Shown piece by piece: positions 1 through 5,222 of a stretch of 6,487 nucleotides of DNA. How positions within the stretch are numbered: the stretch's first letter is position 1; each line of letters opens with the position of its first letter. The position numbers and the translations under genes were made by a program. Under the pieces are notes generated by a model that was not told where the DNA came from, did not search any database, and saw only the letters and a list, made by a program, of their open reading frames with translations. The stretch comes from Clostridia bacterium (GTDB lineage Bacteria > Bacillota > Clostridia > Oscillospirales > Acutalibacteraceae). Where the stretch lies: assembly GCA_900764115.1 (NCBI GenBank), contig CAAFMR010000313.1, positions 1-6,487 of the forward strand, written 5' to 3'.

Positions 1-281
1 AAAACTCTATGCGTATCTCCACGGGTATGCTCAACGATGTGTTGGCGCAGGCGACGGCACGGGTGCAGCCCCCCACGGACAAGGGCAAGCGGTTGAAAAT
101 CTATTATATGACCCAGGTTTCCACCAATCCGCCTACCTTTGTGTTCTTTGTGAACCGGGCGGAGCTGTTCCATTTCTCCTATCAGCGGTATCTGGAAAAT
201 CAGCTGCGGGAAACCTTTGGGCTGGAGGGCACGCCGGTGCGGTTCATCGTGCGGGAGAAGACCGACAACCGCACAAAATAA
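1..281 (+). CDS. der: Ribosome biogenesis GTPase Der (EngA), C-terminal end, partial
   Basis: This is the 3' end of der; the first complete codon in frame is at base 3 and the TAA stop is at 279-281. Der is a cytoplasmic double-GTPase needed for late assembly of the 50S ribosomal subunit. Only the C-terminal KH-like domain is present. It is recognised from the ordered family blocks: [11 protein letters not shown], then [13 protein letters not shown], a PPTFVFFVN strand, [14 protein letters not shown], and the terminal [10 protein letters not shown]. These match the end of Bacillus Der closely in pattern. The two G domains lie outside the window, so their integrity cannot be judged. The ATG at base 9 is an internal methionine, not the start. 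plsY follows after 47 bases with no terminator between them, which fits the common Clostridia order der-plsY-gpsA and probable co-transcription. Confidence 0.93.
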   Translation, partial: NSMRISTGMLNDVLAQATARVQPPTDKGKRLKIYYMTQVSTNPPTFVFFVNRAELFHFSYQRYLENQLRETFGLEGTPVRFIVREKTDNRTK

Positions 282-328
282 AGGGCAGGGGTAATTTCTT
301 TGCCGACATTAGAAAGGTCGTTGGGATT

Positions 329-1051
329 ATGCGGGCTTTTTTGGCGAATAGCTGGCTGGCGTTGGTGCTGACAGCGGTGATTGGGTATTTGCTGGGGAGC
401 ATCAACTGGGCGATTATCATTACCAAATGGTTCTCTCGTAAGGACATCCGCACGGTGGGCAGCGGCAATGCCGGCGCCACCAATGTGCTGCGCTCCCAAG
501 GCACGTTGCCGGCGGCGCTGACGACGGTGGGAGATGTGGCAAAGGGGGTGCTGGCGGTGCTGATCGGCGGTTGGCTGCTGGTGCATCTGCGGCTGGATGG
601 CGCCGCCCCCGGCAGCGAGCTGCCGGAGGAGCTGCGCAGCTTCTCCCTGAACGCTGACCGGCTCATCGGTCGCTATTTCGGAGGCTTTTTCTGTGTGCTG
701 GGGCACCTGTTTCCGGTATTCTATCAGTTCCGGGGTGGCAAGGGTGTGCTGGCGACGCTGGGGATGCTGTTTGTGGTGGATTGGCGGGTGGCGCTGCTGG
801 GTCTGGCGGCGTTCGGTATCACGGTCGCCATCAGTCGTATGGTGTCGCTGGGGTCTATCGTGGCTGCCTGTACGCTGCCGGTTTGCACGCTGGTGCTGGG
901 GCTGTGGGTGGACCATACCTCCAGCGGCGCGGTGGTTTTCTGCACGGTGCTGATTGGGATCATCAGCGGTATCGTCATTTGGAAGCATAAGAGCAACATC
1001 GACCGCATTGCCGCCGGCACGGAAAGGCGCATCGGCGAGGATAAGGTCTAA
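329..1051 (+). CDS. plsY: Acyl-phosphate:glycerol-3-phosphate acyltransferase PlsY
   Basis: PlsY is an integral membrane enzyme that moves the acyl group from acyl-phosphate (made by PlsX) to the sn-1 position of glycerol-3-phosphate, giving lysophosphatidic acid, the first committed step of phospholipid synthesis. The family motifs are all visible: GSGNAGATNVLR at residues 44-55, DVAKG at 69-73, GHLFPVFYQFRGGKGV at 125-140, and a C-terminal KHKSNIDRIAAGTE block. Hydrophobic segments lie near residues 9-31, 67-87, 116-132, 142-190 and 200-222. At 240 residues it is longer than the usual roughly 200; the extra length is mostly a polar stretch at about 88-115 between DVAKG and GHLFP. The ATG at 329 has AGAAAGG at 311-317 upstream. 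The next gene, gpsA, makes its substrate. Confidence 0.95.
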   Translation: MRAFLANSWLALVLTAVIGYLLGSINWAIIITKWFSRKDIRTVGSGNAGATNVLRSQGTLPAALTTVGDVAKGVLAVLIGGWLLVHLRLDGAAPGSELPEELRSFSLNADRLIGRYFGGFFCVLGHLFPVFYQFRGGKGVLATLGMLFVVDWRVALLGLAAFGITVAISRMVSLGSIVAACTLPVCTLVLGLWVDHTSSGAVVFCTVLIGIISGIVIWKHKSNIDRIAAGTERRIGEDKV

Positions 1052-1052
1052 T

Positions 1053-1082
1053 GCAGCAAAGCTGCGCTTTGCTGCGCGTTTT
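1053..1082 (+). terminator. Terminator-like hairpin after plsY
   Basis: A perfect 10-bp stem, GCAGCAAAGC (1053-1062) with GCTTTGCTGC (1066-1075), closes on a 3-base loop and is followed by GCG and then TTTT at 1079-1082. It begins two bases after the plsY stop. The T-run is short and displaced from the stem, so it would be at best a leaky intrinsic terminator. It could instead be part of the repeated intergenic element that continues to about 1194. Confidence 0.45.
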
Positions 1083-1176
1083 GAAGTCTTCGTTGTCTGG
1101 ACGACAACGATTTTACTACCGTAAAAACGACTTCAATTCCGCCTGGAAGCGGCTGCGCTTTGCTGCACTTTACTGC
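1061..1176 (+). repeat. Short direct repeats flanking the structured element
   Basis: The 15-mer GCTGCGCTTTGCTGC occurs exactly at 1061-1075 and 1152-1166, and a 13/15 variant overlaps the second copy at 1162-1176, giving a 10-bp tandem period of the form RCTGCRCTTT. A second exact repeat, TCAATTCCG, occurs at 1133-1141 and 1186-1194. The gap therefore looks like two diverged copies of one unit (GCTGC-rich block followed by TCAATTCCG). The first copy carries the folded insert and the second lacks it. This is consistent with a REP/MITE-like intergenic element, but copy number elsewhere in the genome cannot be seen here. Confidence 0.5.
1081..1136 (+). other. Compact three-way-junction fold between plsY and gpsA
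   Basis: An outer 8-bp stem, TTGAAGTC (1081-1088) with GACTTCAA (1129-1136), encloses two complete hairpins. The first is TCGTTGTC (1090-1097) with GACAACGA (1103-1110) and a 5-base loop. The second is TTTTAC (1111-1116) with GTAAAA (1121-1126) and a 4-base loop. Only three bases in the junction are unpaired (1089, 1127, 1128). All stems are perfect Watson-Crick by direct reading. It matches no riboswitch or RNA class I recognise. It may be a dispersed repeat element, an RNA processing site, or a structured leader for gpsA. The outer stem uses the last two T's of the T-run after the preceding hairpin. Confidence 0.5.
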
Positions 1177-1198
1177 GTAGAACGCTCAATTCCGTGAA

Positions 1199-1204
1199 AA
1201 GGAG
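1199..1204 (+). promoter_or_regulatory. Ribosome binding site that fixes the gpsA start
   Basis: AAGGAG lies 7 bases upstream of the ATG at 1212. An in-frame GTG at 1194 would place this Shine-Dalgarno inside the coding sequence and would put six residues (MKRSDC) ahead of the dinucleotide-binding strand, so 1212 is the better start. Confidence 0.8.
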
Positions 1205-1211
1205 CGATTGT

Positions 1212-2216
1212 ATGGGAAATACCTTTGTGTTGGGTGCCGGTGGCTGGGGTCTGGCGCTGTCGATGGTGGCGATGGACGAGAGCCATCCGGTCACGGTCTG
1301 GTCCTTCTCCGAGGAGGAGGTCAGCCTTTTGCGGCTGCATAACGAGAACCGCCGCTGCCTGCCGGGAGTGTCGCTGCCGGAGGGGTTGGCGCTTACCACC
1401 GATCTGGCGGTGGCGACGCAGGCGGAGCTGGTGATTTTGGCGGTGCCCTCCTTTGCCATCCGGCAGACGGCGCGGCGGCTGCGGGCGTATATCCGCCCCG
1501 GCACCGTGGTGGTCAATGCCGGCAAGGGCTTGGAGGCGGGCACCCATAAGCGCTTTTCCGTTGTGCTGACGGAGGAGCTGCCCGATTGCCCGGTGGTGGT
1601 GCTGTCCGGTCCCTCCCATGCGGAGGAGGTCGCCCGGCAAATGCCCACGACCGTCACCGTCAGCTCCACCGATCCGGCAGCCGCCGAATGGGTGCAGCAT
1701 CGGCTCAGCCGCACCTATTTCCGGCTGTATGTGAATGAGGATTTGACCGGCGTGGAGCTGGGCGGCGCCCTCAAAAACCCCATCGCACTGGCGGCGGGGA
1801 TTCTGGACGGGCTGGATCTGGGAGACAACGCCAAGGCGGCGCTGATGACCCGCGGCTTGGTGGAGATTGCCCGGCTGGGGGTCAGCCTGGGGGCGCAGGA
1901 GCGCACCTTTGCGGGGCTGAGCGGTATGGGCGATTTGATGGTAACCTGCGGCAGTATGCACTCCCGCAACCGGCGGGCGGGCATCCTCATCGGGCAGGGC
2001 GTGCCGGTGGAGGAAGCCATCCGGCGGGTCGGCACGGTGGAGGGCTATTGCACCGTCCGCCCGGCGGTGGAGCTGGCGCGGCAGCAGGGGGTTGAAATGC
2101 CCATTATGGAGCAATGCTGCCGCATTTGTTACGAGGGACAGGAGCCGCGGGCGGCGGTGAAAGCCCTGTTTGACCGCCCTCTCTGCTATGAAAGTGAGAA
2201 AATATGGATACGCTGA
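1212..2216 (+). CDS. gpsA: NAD(P)H-dependent glycerol-3-phosphate dehydrogenase GpsA
   Basis: Cytoplasmic enzyme that reduces dihydroxyacetone phosphate to sn-glycerol-3-phosphate, the backbone used by PlsY just upstream. It has 334 residues, the usual family length. The N-terminal Rossmann domain opens with FVLGAGGWG (residues 5-13), the GxGxWG nucleotide site. Further family blocks are NAGKGLEAG (102-110), GPSHAEEV (133-140), the catalytic-lysine block GALKNPIALAAG (K188), GDNAKAALMTRG (204-215), GLSGMGDLMVTC (235-246) and SRNRR (251-255). The lysine block reads LKNP where LKNV is more usual, a small change next to but not at the catalytic residue. The 3' end overlaps the following kinase gene by 13 bases in a different frame, so the two are probably translationally coupled. 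No clear promoter is visible in the 160-base gap upstream, so it may depend on read-through from der-plsY. Confidence 0.96.
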   Translation: MGNTFVLGAGGWGLALSMVAMDESHPVTVWSFSEEEVSLLRLHNENRRCLPGVSLPEGLALTTDLAVATQAELVILAVPSFAIRQTARRLRAYIRPGTVVVNAGKGLEAGTHKRFSVVLTEELPDCPVVVLSGPSHAEEVARQMPTTVTVSSTDPAAAEWVQHRLSRTYFRLYVNEDLTGVELGGALKNPIALAAGILDGLDLGDNAKAALMTRGLVEIARLGVSLGAQERTFAGLSGMGDLMVTCGSMHSRNRRAGILIGQGVPVEEAIRRVGTVEGYCTVRPAVELARQQGVEMPIMEQCCRICYEGQEPRAAVKALFDRPLCYESEKIWIR

Positions 2217-3100
2217 AGAAATCCGCTCCGGACGGACTGCCCCCCCGGGTGAAACGGGTGGCGGCGGTCAACGATTTGTCCGGTTTTGGTCGCTGCTCGC
2301 TGACGGTGGCGCTGCCCATTCTGTCGGCAATGGGCTTTCAGGCTTGTCCGGTGCCGACCATGCTGCTTAGCGCGCATACCGGTTACCCCGACCCCTATAT
2401 CCGGGATATGACCGACGATCTGCCGGCATATCTTGCCCACTGGGAGCGGTTGGGGCTGGAATTCGAGGCGGTGTATACCGGCTTTTTGGGGGCACCCCGG
2501 CAGGCGGCGCTGCTGGAGCCGTTCCTGCTGCGCCAGATGGCGGCGGGCGCTTTGTGCCTGGTAGACCCGGCGATGGCGGATCACGGACGGCTATACGCCA
2601 CCTGCACCCCGGCGTTGGTGGAGGCAATGAAACGACTGGTGGCACTGGCGGGCGTGACGACTCCCAATGTGACGGAGGCGTGTCTGCTTACCGGCACGGA
2701 CTACGACGCTGTGACGGCGCTGCCTGTGGCGGAGCAGCGGGCGGCGTTGTGTCAGATAGGCGCCCGGCTGCGGGCGCTGGGCTGCGATACGGTGGTGATT
2801 ACCGGTGTGCCGGAGGAAGCCGGCGCCGTCGGCAATCTGATCGTTGATGCGACCTATCCGGAGGGGACGGTGGTGTCCTCCCGGCGGGTGAGCCGCAATT
2901 TTGCCGGCACCGGGGATGTATTTTCGGCGGTGCTGTGCGGCAGCCTGCTGCAGGGGCAAACGGCGGTGGACGCCGTGCGCCGGGCAGCCGATTTTGTGTA
3001 TACAGCGCTGGTCTGCACGGCGTCCTTGCAGGCACCGGAGCAGGATGGCGTGGTATTTGAACCATTTTTACCCGCGTTAGCGAAAGGAGAATCCTTATGA
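2204..3100 (+). CDS. Pyridoxamine/pyridoxal kinase (PfkB/ribokinase superfamily)
   Basis: Predicted to phosphorylate pyridoxamine, pyridoxal or pyridoxine at the 5' hydroxyl using ATP, in vitamin B6 salvage. It has 298 residues. Visible family features are NDLSGFGRCSL (23-33), a glycine-rich first strand typical of the Bacillota pyridoxamine kinase group; SAHTGYP (56-62); DPAMADHGRLY (121-131); TPNVTEA (153-159); and the PfkB-type NFAGTGD (232-238), where D238 is the expected catalytic base of the anion-hole motif. The ATG at 2204 lies inside the end of gpsA; only a weak purine-rich stretch (AAAGTGAG, about 2191-2198) precedes it, so translation may rely on coupling with gpsA. The 3' end overlaps the membrane-protein gene by 4 bases (ATGA). 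Substrate preference among B6 vitamers, or hydroxymethylpyrimidine as an alternative, cannot be settled from sequence. It could be named pdxK or pdxY. Confidence 0.88.
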   Translation: MDTLKKSAPDGLPPRVKRVAAVNDLSGFGRCSLTVALPILSAMGFQACPVPTMLLSAHTGYPDPYIRDMTDDLPAYLAHWERLGLEFEAVYTGFLGAPRQAALLEPFLLRQMAAGALCLVDPAMADHGRLYATCTPALVEAMKRLVALAGVTTPNVTEACLLTGTDYDAVTALPVAEQRAALCQIGARLRALGCDTVVITGVPEEAGAVGNLIVDATYPEGTVVSSRRVSRNFAGTGDVFSAVLCGSLLQGQTAVDAVRRAADFVYTALVCTASLQAPEQDGVVFEPFLPALAKGESL

Positions 3101-3606
3101 AAAAGAAACCGCTTGTCCTCATTGTGCTGTCTGCCCTGTTTGCCGCGCTCATTATGGTGGTGACGGCGTATGTGCTGCATATTCCCACCGGGCTGAACGA
3201 GGGATACATTCATCTGGGTGATACGATGATTTACATAGCCGCGTCTATGCTGCCGCTGCCCTATGCGATGGCGGCGGCGGCGGTGGGCGGCGCACTGGCG
3301 GATATTCTGTCCGGCTCGCTGCTGTGGGCGCCCTTTACGGCGGTCATCAAGGCGCTGATGGTGCTGCCCTTTACGGCGAAGAATGACCGGCTGCTGTGCC
3401 GCCGGAATTACATCGCCACCGGCATTGCCGGAGTCATCGGCATTGCGGGCTATTTTGTGGCGGCATGCCTGCTGTATACCCCCGCCTCGGCGGTGGTGGA
3501 GATTCTGCCGAACCTTATTCAGGAGGCGGCGGGCGGCGTTATGTATGTGCTGCTGGCGCTGGCGATGGATCGGGCAAAGCTGAAAAGCCGGTTGCAGGCT
3601 CTGTAA
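3097..3606 (+). CDS. ECF transporter S component, probable vitamin B6-type
   Basis: A 169-residue, very hydrophobic protein with about six predicted membrane segments (roughly residues 5-27, 40-55, 57-76, 79-95, 107-127 and 141-158). The GYIHLGDTMIYIAA block (36-49) and the GGALADILSGSLLWAP block (64-79) are typical of small substrate-binding S components of energy-coupling-factor vitamin transporters; I read it as belonging to the ECF-ribofla_trS/TIGR04002-like group. S components capture a vitamin and work with a shared EcfA-EcfA'-EcfT module, which is not in this window, so this would be a solo (group II) S component. The AAAGGAGA ribosome site at 3083-3090 lies inside the kinase gene, and the start overlaps the kinase stop. 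That tight pairing suggests the vitamer imported here is the one phosphorylated by the kinase. The substrate assignment is inference from context. Confidence 0.8.
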   Translation: MKKKPLVLIVLSALFAALIMVVTAYVLHIPTGLNEGYIHLGDTMIYIAASMLPLPYAMAAAAVGGALADILSGSLLWAPFTAVIKALMVLPFTAKNDRLLCRRNYIATGIAGVIGIAGYFVAACLLYTPASAVVEILPNLIQEAAGGVMYVLLALAMDRAKLKSRLQAL

Positions 3607-3704
3607 TCGGCAAGACCCGGTGCGGTGATGCATGGATACCTGCCCAACGGGTCGGAACGGCTATGGATACACCGGCATCCCGGCTGGGAAAGCAGCTGCA
3701 CGAG

Positions 3705-3736
3705 AACAGCGGAGCATACGGCTCCGCTGTTTTTTT
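3705..3736 (+). terminator. Strong intrinsic terminator ending the plsY-gpsA-kinase-transporter block
   Basis: A perfect 11-bp stem, AACAGCGGAGC (3705-3715) with GCTCCGCTGTT (3721-3731), closes on a 5-base loop and runs into seven T's (3730-3736). This is a textbook Rho-independent terminator, about 100 bases after the transporter stop. The stretch between stop and terminator (3607-3704) has no gene I can support; it carries only a short repeated ATGGATAC at 3632-3639 and 3663-3670. Confidence 0.92.
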
Positions 3737-3787
3737 GTTAAGGAAATCCTTGGAGGATTACCGGTTGGACAAGCGGGTCTGGGCGGC

Positions 3788-3970
3788 GATTTATATATGT
3801 TTTCGGTTCCGTCGTGGCACACCCCGACTGGATTGGAGCAATATTTCTGCTATTATCCGATCGATGCTTCGACCGCACACATCATACGGGGATTCCTGTC
3901 TTTTTACGAGGCGGGCTTTGGAGAGCTGTATCTGGTAAAAGCCAAAGCACTGGCAGATCAGATCACGGTT
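3788..3970 (+). pseudogene. Decayed fragment of an unidentified, possibly carbohydrate-active protein
   Basis: One frame here reads like a real protein core: LEQYFCYYPIDASTA, then IIRGFLSFYEAG and ELYLVKAKALADQITV. The pattern resembles alpha-helical hairpin repeats in bacterial glycoside-hydrolase-like proteins (alpha/alpha-barrel type), where a helix, a short turn and LxKAKALADxI recur. The resemblance is from memory of the family style, not a search. No credible start, ribosome site or N-terminal domain precedes it: the open frame (from 3632) runs straight through the terminator hairpin. After the last recognisable residues the frame drifts into text without family character and stops at 4037-4039. 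I therefore read it as a remnant of a larger deleted gene. A short functional peptide is the less likely alternative. Confidence 0.5.
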
Positions 3971-4035
3971 AGGTGGATACCCCCGGAGATCGCAGCAACT
4001 TTTGGTTTAACTGTATGTTTTACAGCTGTGATACC

Positions 4036-4064
4036 TTGACTAGACTCGCCAAGTATGATACAAT
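4036..4064 (+). promoter_or_regulatory. Sigma-A promoter with extended -10 for the SGNH hydrolase gene
   Basis: TTGACT (4036-4041) and TACAAT (4059-4064) are separated by exactly 17 bases, and TGA at 4056-4058 supplies an extended -10. This is a near-consensus housekeeping promoter. The -10 ends 39 bases before the start codon of the next gene. It lies just at the end of the decayed fragment's frame. Confidence 0.85.
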
Positions 4065-4103
4065 GCGGTTTGAATAATGTAAGACAGACAAGGAGTACAT
4101 ACG

Positions 4104-4832
4104 ATGGAAAAAATGCGGGGCGCTATGAAGGAGCCTGCAGAGGATGTCTGCTTTGAACAGCTTGAGAAAAACACGGTACAGGCGAAAAATCAGCTGGAAG
4201 AAAGTGCAATAGTTCACTTTGACAATCCCGCCGGCAGCGGCAAGCGGATTCTGTTCATGGGAAATTCGATAACCCTGCATGGAGTTTCGGAGAAAATCGG
4301 ATGGTATCATGAGTGGGGAATGGCGGCTTCAGACAAGGACAAGGATTATGTGCATATTCTGATGCGGGAGATACGGAAGCTCGACCCGGATGCCGCCTTT
4401 TGCATTTGCCAGGTGTCTGAATGGGAAACCAGCTATAAAGAAGGGAGTACCAAATACCGTCTGTATGAAAATGCACGCCGGTTTCAGGCGGATATTATTG
4501 TGATGCGGTTTATTGAGAATTGTCCCGGAAGCGACTTTGATGCTGCCCTGTTCAAGAAAGAGCTTGCAGGGCTGTTGGCGTATGTGGACCCGCAGCATAG
4601 AGCCGCAATTATACTGACAACCGGCTTTTGGCGGCATCCCGGTGATGCCGCTATTGCGGAATACGGGAGGGAAAACCATCTGCCGGTGGTCGTTTTGGGC
4701 GATCTGGGTGAGGATGACCGTATGAAGGCAATCGGACTGTTTGAGCATACCGGAGTTGCCAATCACCCGGGCGATCTTGGTATGCAGAAAATAGCGGAGA
4801 GAATACTGGACGAGCTGCGAAAAGCGCTGTAG
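4104..4832 (+). CDS. SGNH/GDSL-like hydrolase, function unknown
   Basis: A 242-residue protein with no signal peptide, so probably cytoplasmic. Residues 1-47 are a polar N-terminal extension. RILFMGNSITLHG (48-60) matches SGNH block I, with S55 as candidate nucleophile and GNS in place of the commoner GDS. IIVMRFIENC (131-140) sits where block III is expected, with N139 as candidate oxyanion residue. NHPGDLGMQKIAERI (220-234) resembles block V, with H221 as candidate base; the Asp normally three residues before it is Val here. Many family members remove acyl groups from sugars or lipids, but the substrate cannot be read from sequence. The start is supported by AAGGAG at 4090-4095, 8 bases upstream of the ATG. 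It has its own promoter and stands alone. Base composition is visibly less GC-rich than gpsA or hemW, which hints at separate acquisition. Confidence 0.8.
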   Translation: MEKMRGAMKEPAEDVCFEQLEKNTVQAKNQLEESAIVHFDNPAGSGKRILFMGNSITLHGVSEKIGWYHEWGMAASDKDKDYVHILMREIRKLDPDAAFCICQVSEWETSYKEGSTKYRLYENARRFQADIIVMRFIENCPGSDFDAALFKKELAGLLAYVDPQHRAAIILTTGFWRHPGDAAIAEYGRENHLPVVVLGDLGEDDRMKAIGLFEHTGVANHPGDLGMQKIAERILDELRKAL

Positions 4833-4870
4833 CTGTTCGTATCCGTGTGGATGAAACCGGAGCAGGAGCC

Positions 4871-4914
4871 GTTTCCGTGTCTGAACCATTTGTGGCACGG
4901 AAACACAGTCTTTT
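4871..4914 (+). terminator. Hairpin downstream of the SGNH gene, weak terminator candidate
   Basis: GTTTCCGTG (4871-4879) pairs perfectly with CACGGAAAC (4896-4904) around a 16-base loop, with a CTTTT run ending at 4914. The large loop and the 6-base gap before the T-run make efficient termination doubtful. It starts 38 bases after the SGNH stop codon. Confidence 0.35.
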
Positions 4915-4967
4915 GGAAAAGGCAAAATCGAACGGGCGAAGGCGGGAGAACCCGGTGCGAATTTGTG

Positions 4968-5002
4968 AGCCGGGCGCTTGCCTGCCGGCAATTCGGCTTT
5001 TT
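4968..5002 (+). terminator. Probable intrinsic terminator after the SGNH gene
   Basis: AGCCG (4968-4972) pairs with CGGCT (4994-4998), and inside it TTGCC (4978-4982) pairs with GGCAA (4987-4991) on a 4-base loop. The stem is followed directly by T's (4998-5002). An alternative helix, CCCGG (4951-4955) with CCGGG (4970-4974), would use up the 5' arm, so the two folds exclude each other. Confidence 0.5.
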
Positions 5003-5016
5003 CCCGGAGGGATAAA

Positions 5017-5058
5017 CCGTGGGCAGCCCGGACCTGAAATGGTCCGGGCTGCCCACGG
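5017..5058 (+). repeat. Perfect 18-bp inverted repeat
   Basis: CCGTGGGCAGCCCGGACC (5017-5034) is exactly complementary to 5041-5058, with a 6-base loop (TGAAAT). As RNA this is the strongest hairpin in the window. It is followed on the + strand by CTGCTTTCCG and on the - strand by GTTTATCCC-type sequence, so there is no proper T-run either way. It may be a T-poor terminator, an RNA-stability or insulating hairpin, or a copy of a palindromic repeat. Confidence 0.85.
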
Positions 5059-5170
5059 CTGCTTTCCGTCATCCGATTTTCCTTTTGTGTACCTAAGTGG
5101 ATGCCCGGCGGTGTTTTGCGGCGGATGCGGCGCGCTTTTGTCCATGTCTATGTGCCGCTCCGGATTTTTG

Positions 5171-5199
5171 TTGCCGAAAGCGGAAAAGCGTGGTATGAT
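5171..5199 (+). promoter_or_regulatory. Sigma-A promoter with extended -10 for hemW
   Basis: TTGCCG (5171-5176) and TATGAT (5194-5199) are 17 bases apart, with TGG at 5191-5193 giving an extended -10. The leader to the hemW start is short, about 20 bases, leaving little room for leader control. Confidence 0.8.
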
Positions 5200-5211
5200 A
5201 AATAGGGAAAT

Positions 5212-5216
5212 GAGGA
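5212..5216 (+). promoter_or_regulatory. Ribosome binding site favouring the second hemW ATG
   Basis: GAGGA at 5212-5216 sits 6 bases before the ATG at 5223 but directly abuts the in-frame ATG at 5217. Spacing therefore favours 5223. A weaker AGGG at 5204-5207 could serve 5217, so a protein two residues longer remains possible. Confidence 0.6.
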
Positions 5217-5222
5217 ATGCGT

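Larger units (their letters stand above)
4833..5222 (+). other. Hairpin-rich non-coding gap between SGNH gene and hemW
   Basis: I see no credible gene in these 390 bases. An open frame of 154 codons spans most of it (4847-5311), but it runs through a perfect 18-bp palindrome, has no ribosome site or recognisable domain, and overlaps hemW. The region holds three stem-loop structures (listed separately), then about 110 bases (5059-5170) in which I find only a weak CATCC/GGATG pairing, and then the hemW promoter. Confidence 0.7.

Noticed and set aside
1194..1211. GTG at 1194 as the gpsA start
   Set aside because: It would bury the AAGGAG site within the coding sequence and add residues not expected before the nucleotide-binding strand; the ATG at 1212 has ideal spacing.
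3607..3704. Possible RNA gene or riboswitch between the transporter stop and its terminator
   Set aside because: Only short, inconsistent pairings (such as ACCCG with CGGGT) and a repeated ATGGATAC octamer are visible; no known RNA core motif and no tRNA shape.
3396..3938. Open frame of 180 codons overlapping the transporter gene and running past the terminator
   Set aside because: It is out of frame with the clear membrane protein and reads through the strong terminator hairpin; the text is low-complexity and arginine/glycine-rich, as expected for a shadow frame in GC-rich DNA.
4940..4990. Possible cobalamin riboswitch (GGGAGAA, then CCGGTGCGAAT, then TTGCCTGCC)
   Set aside because: A few words resemble the B12-box region, but the conserved ACTGT segment, the proper CCAGGAxACCTGCC closing box and the 5' paired region are missing. 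The next gene has its own downstream promoter and is not a B12 gene.
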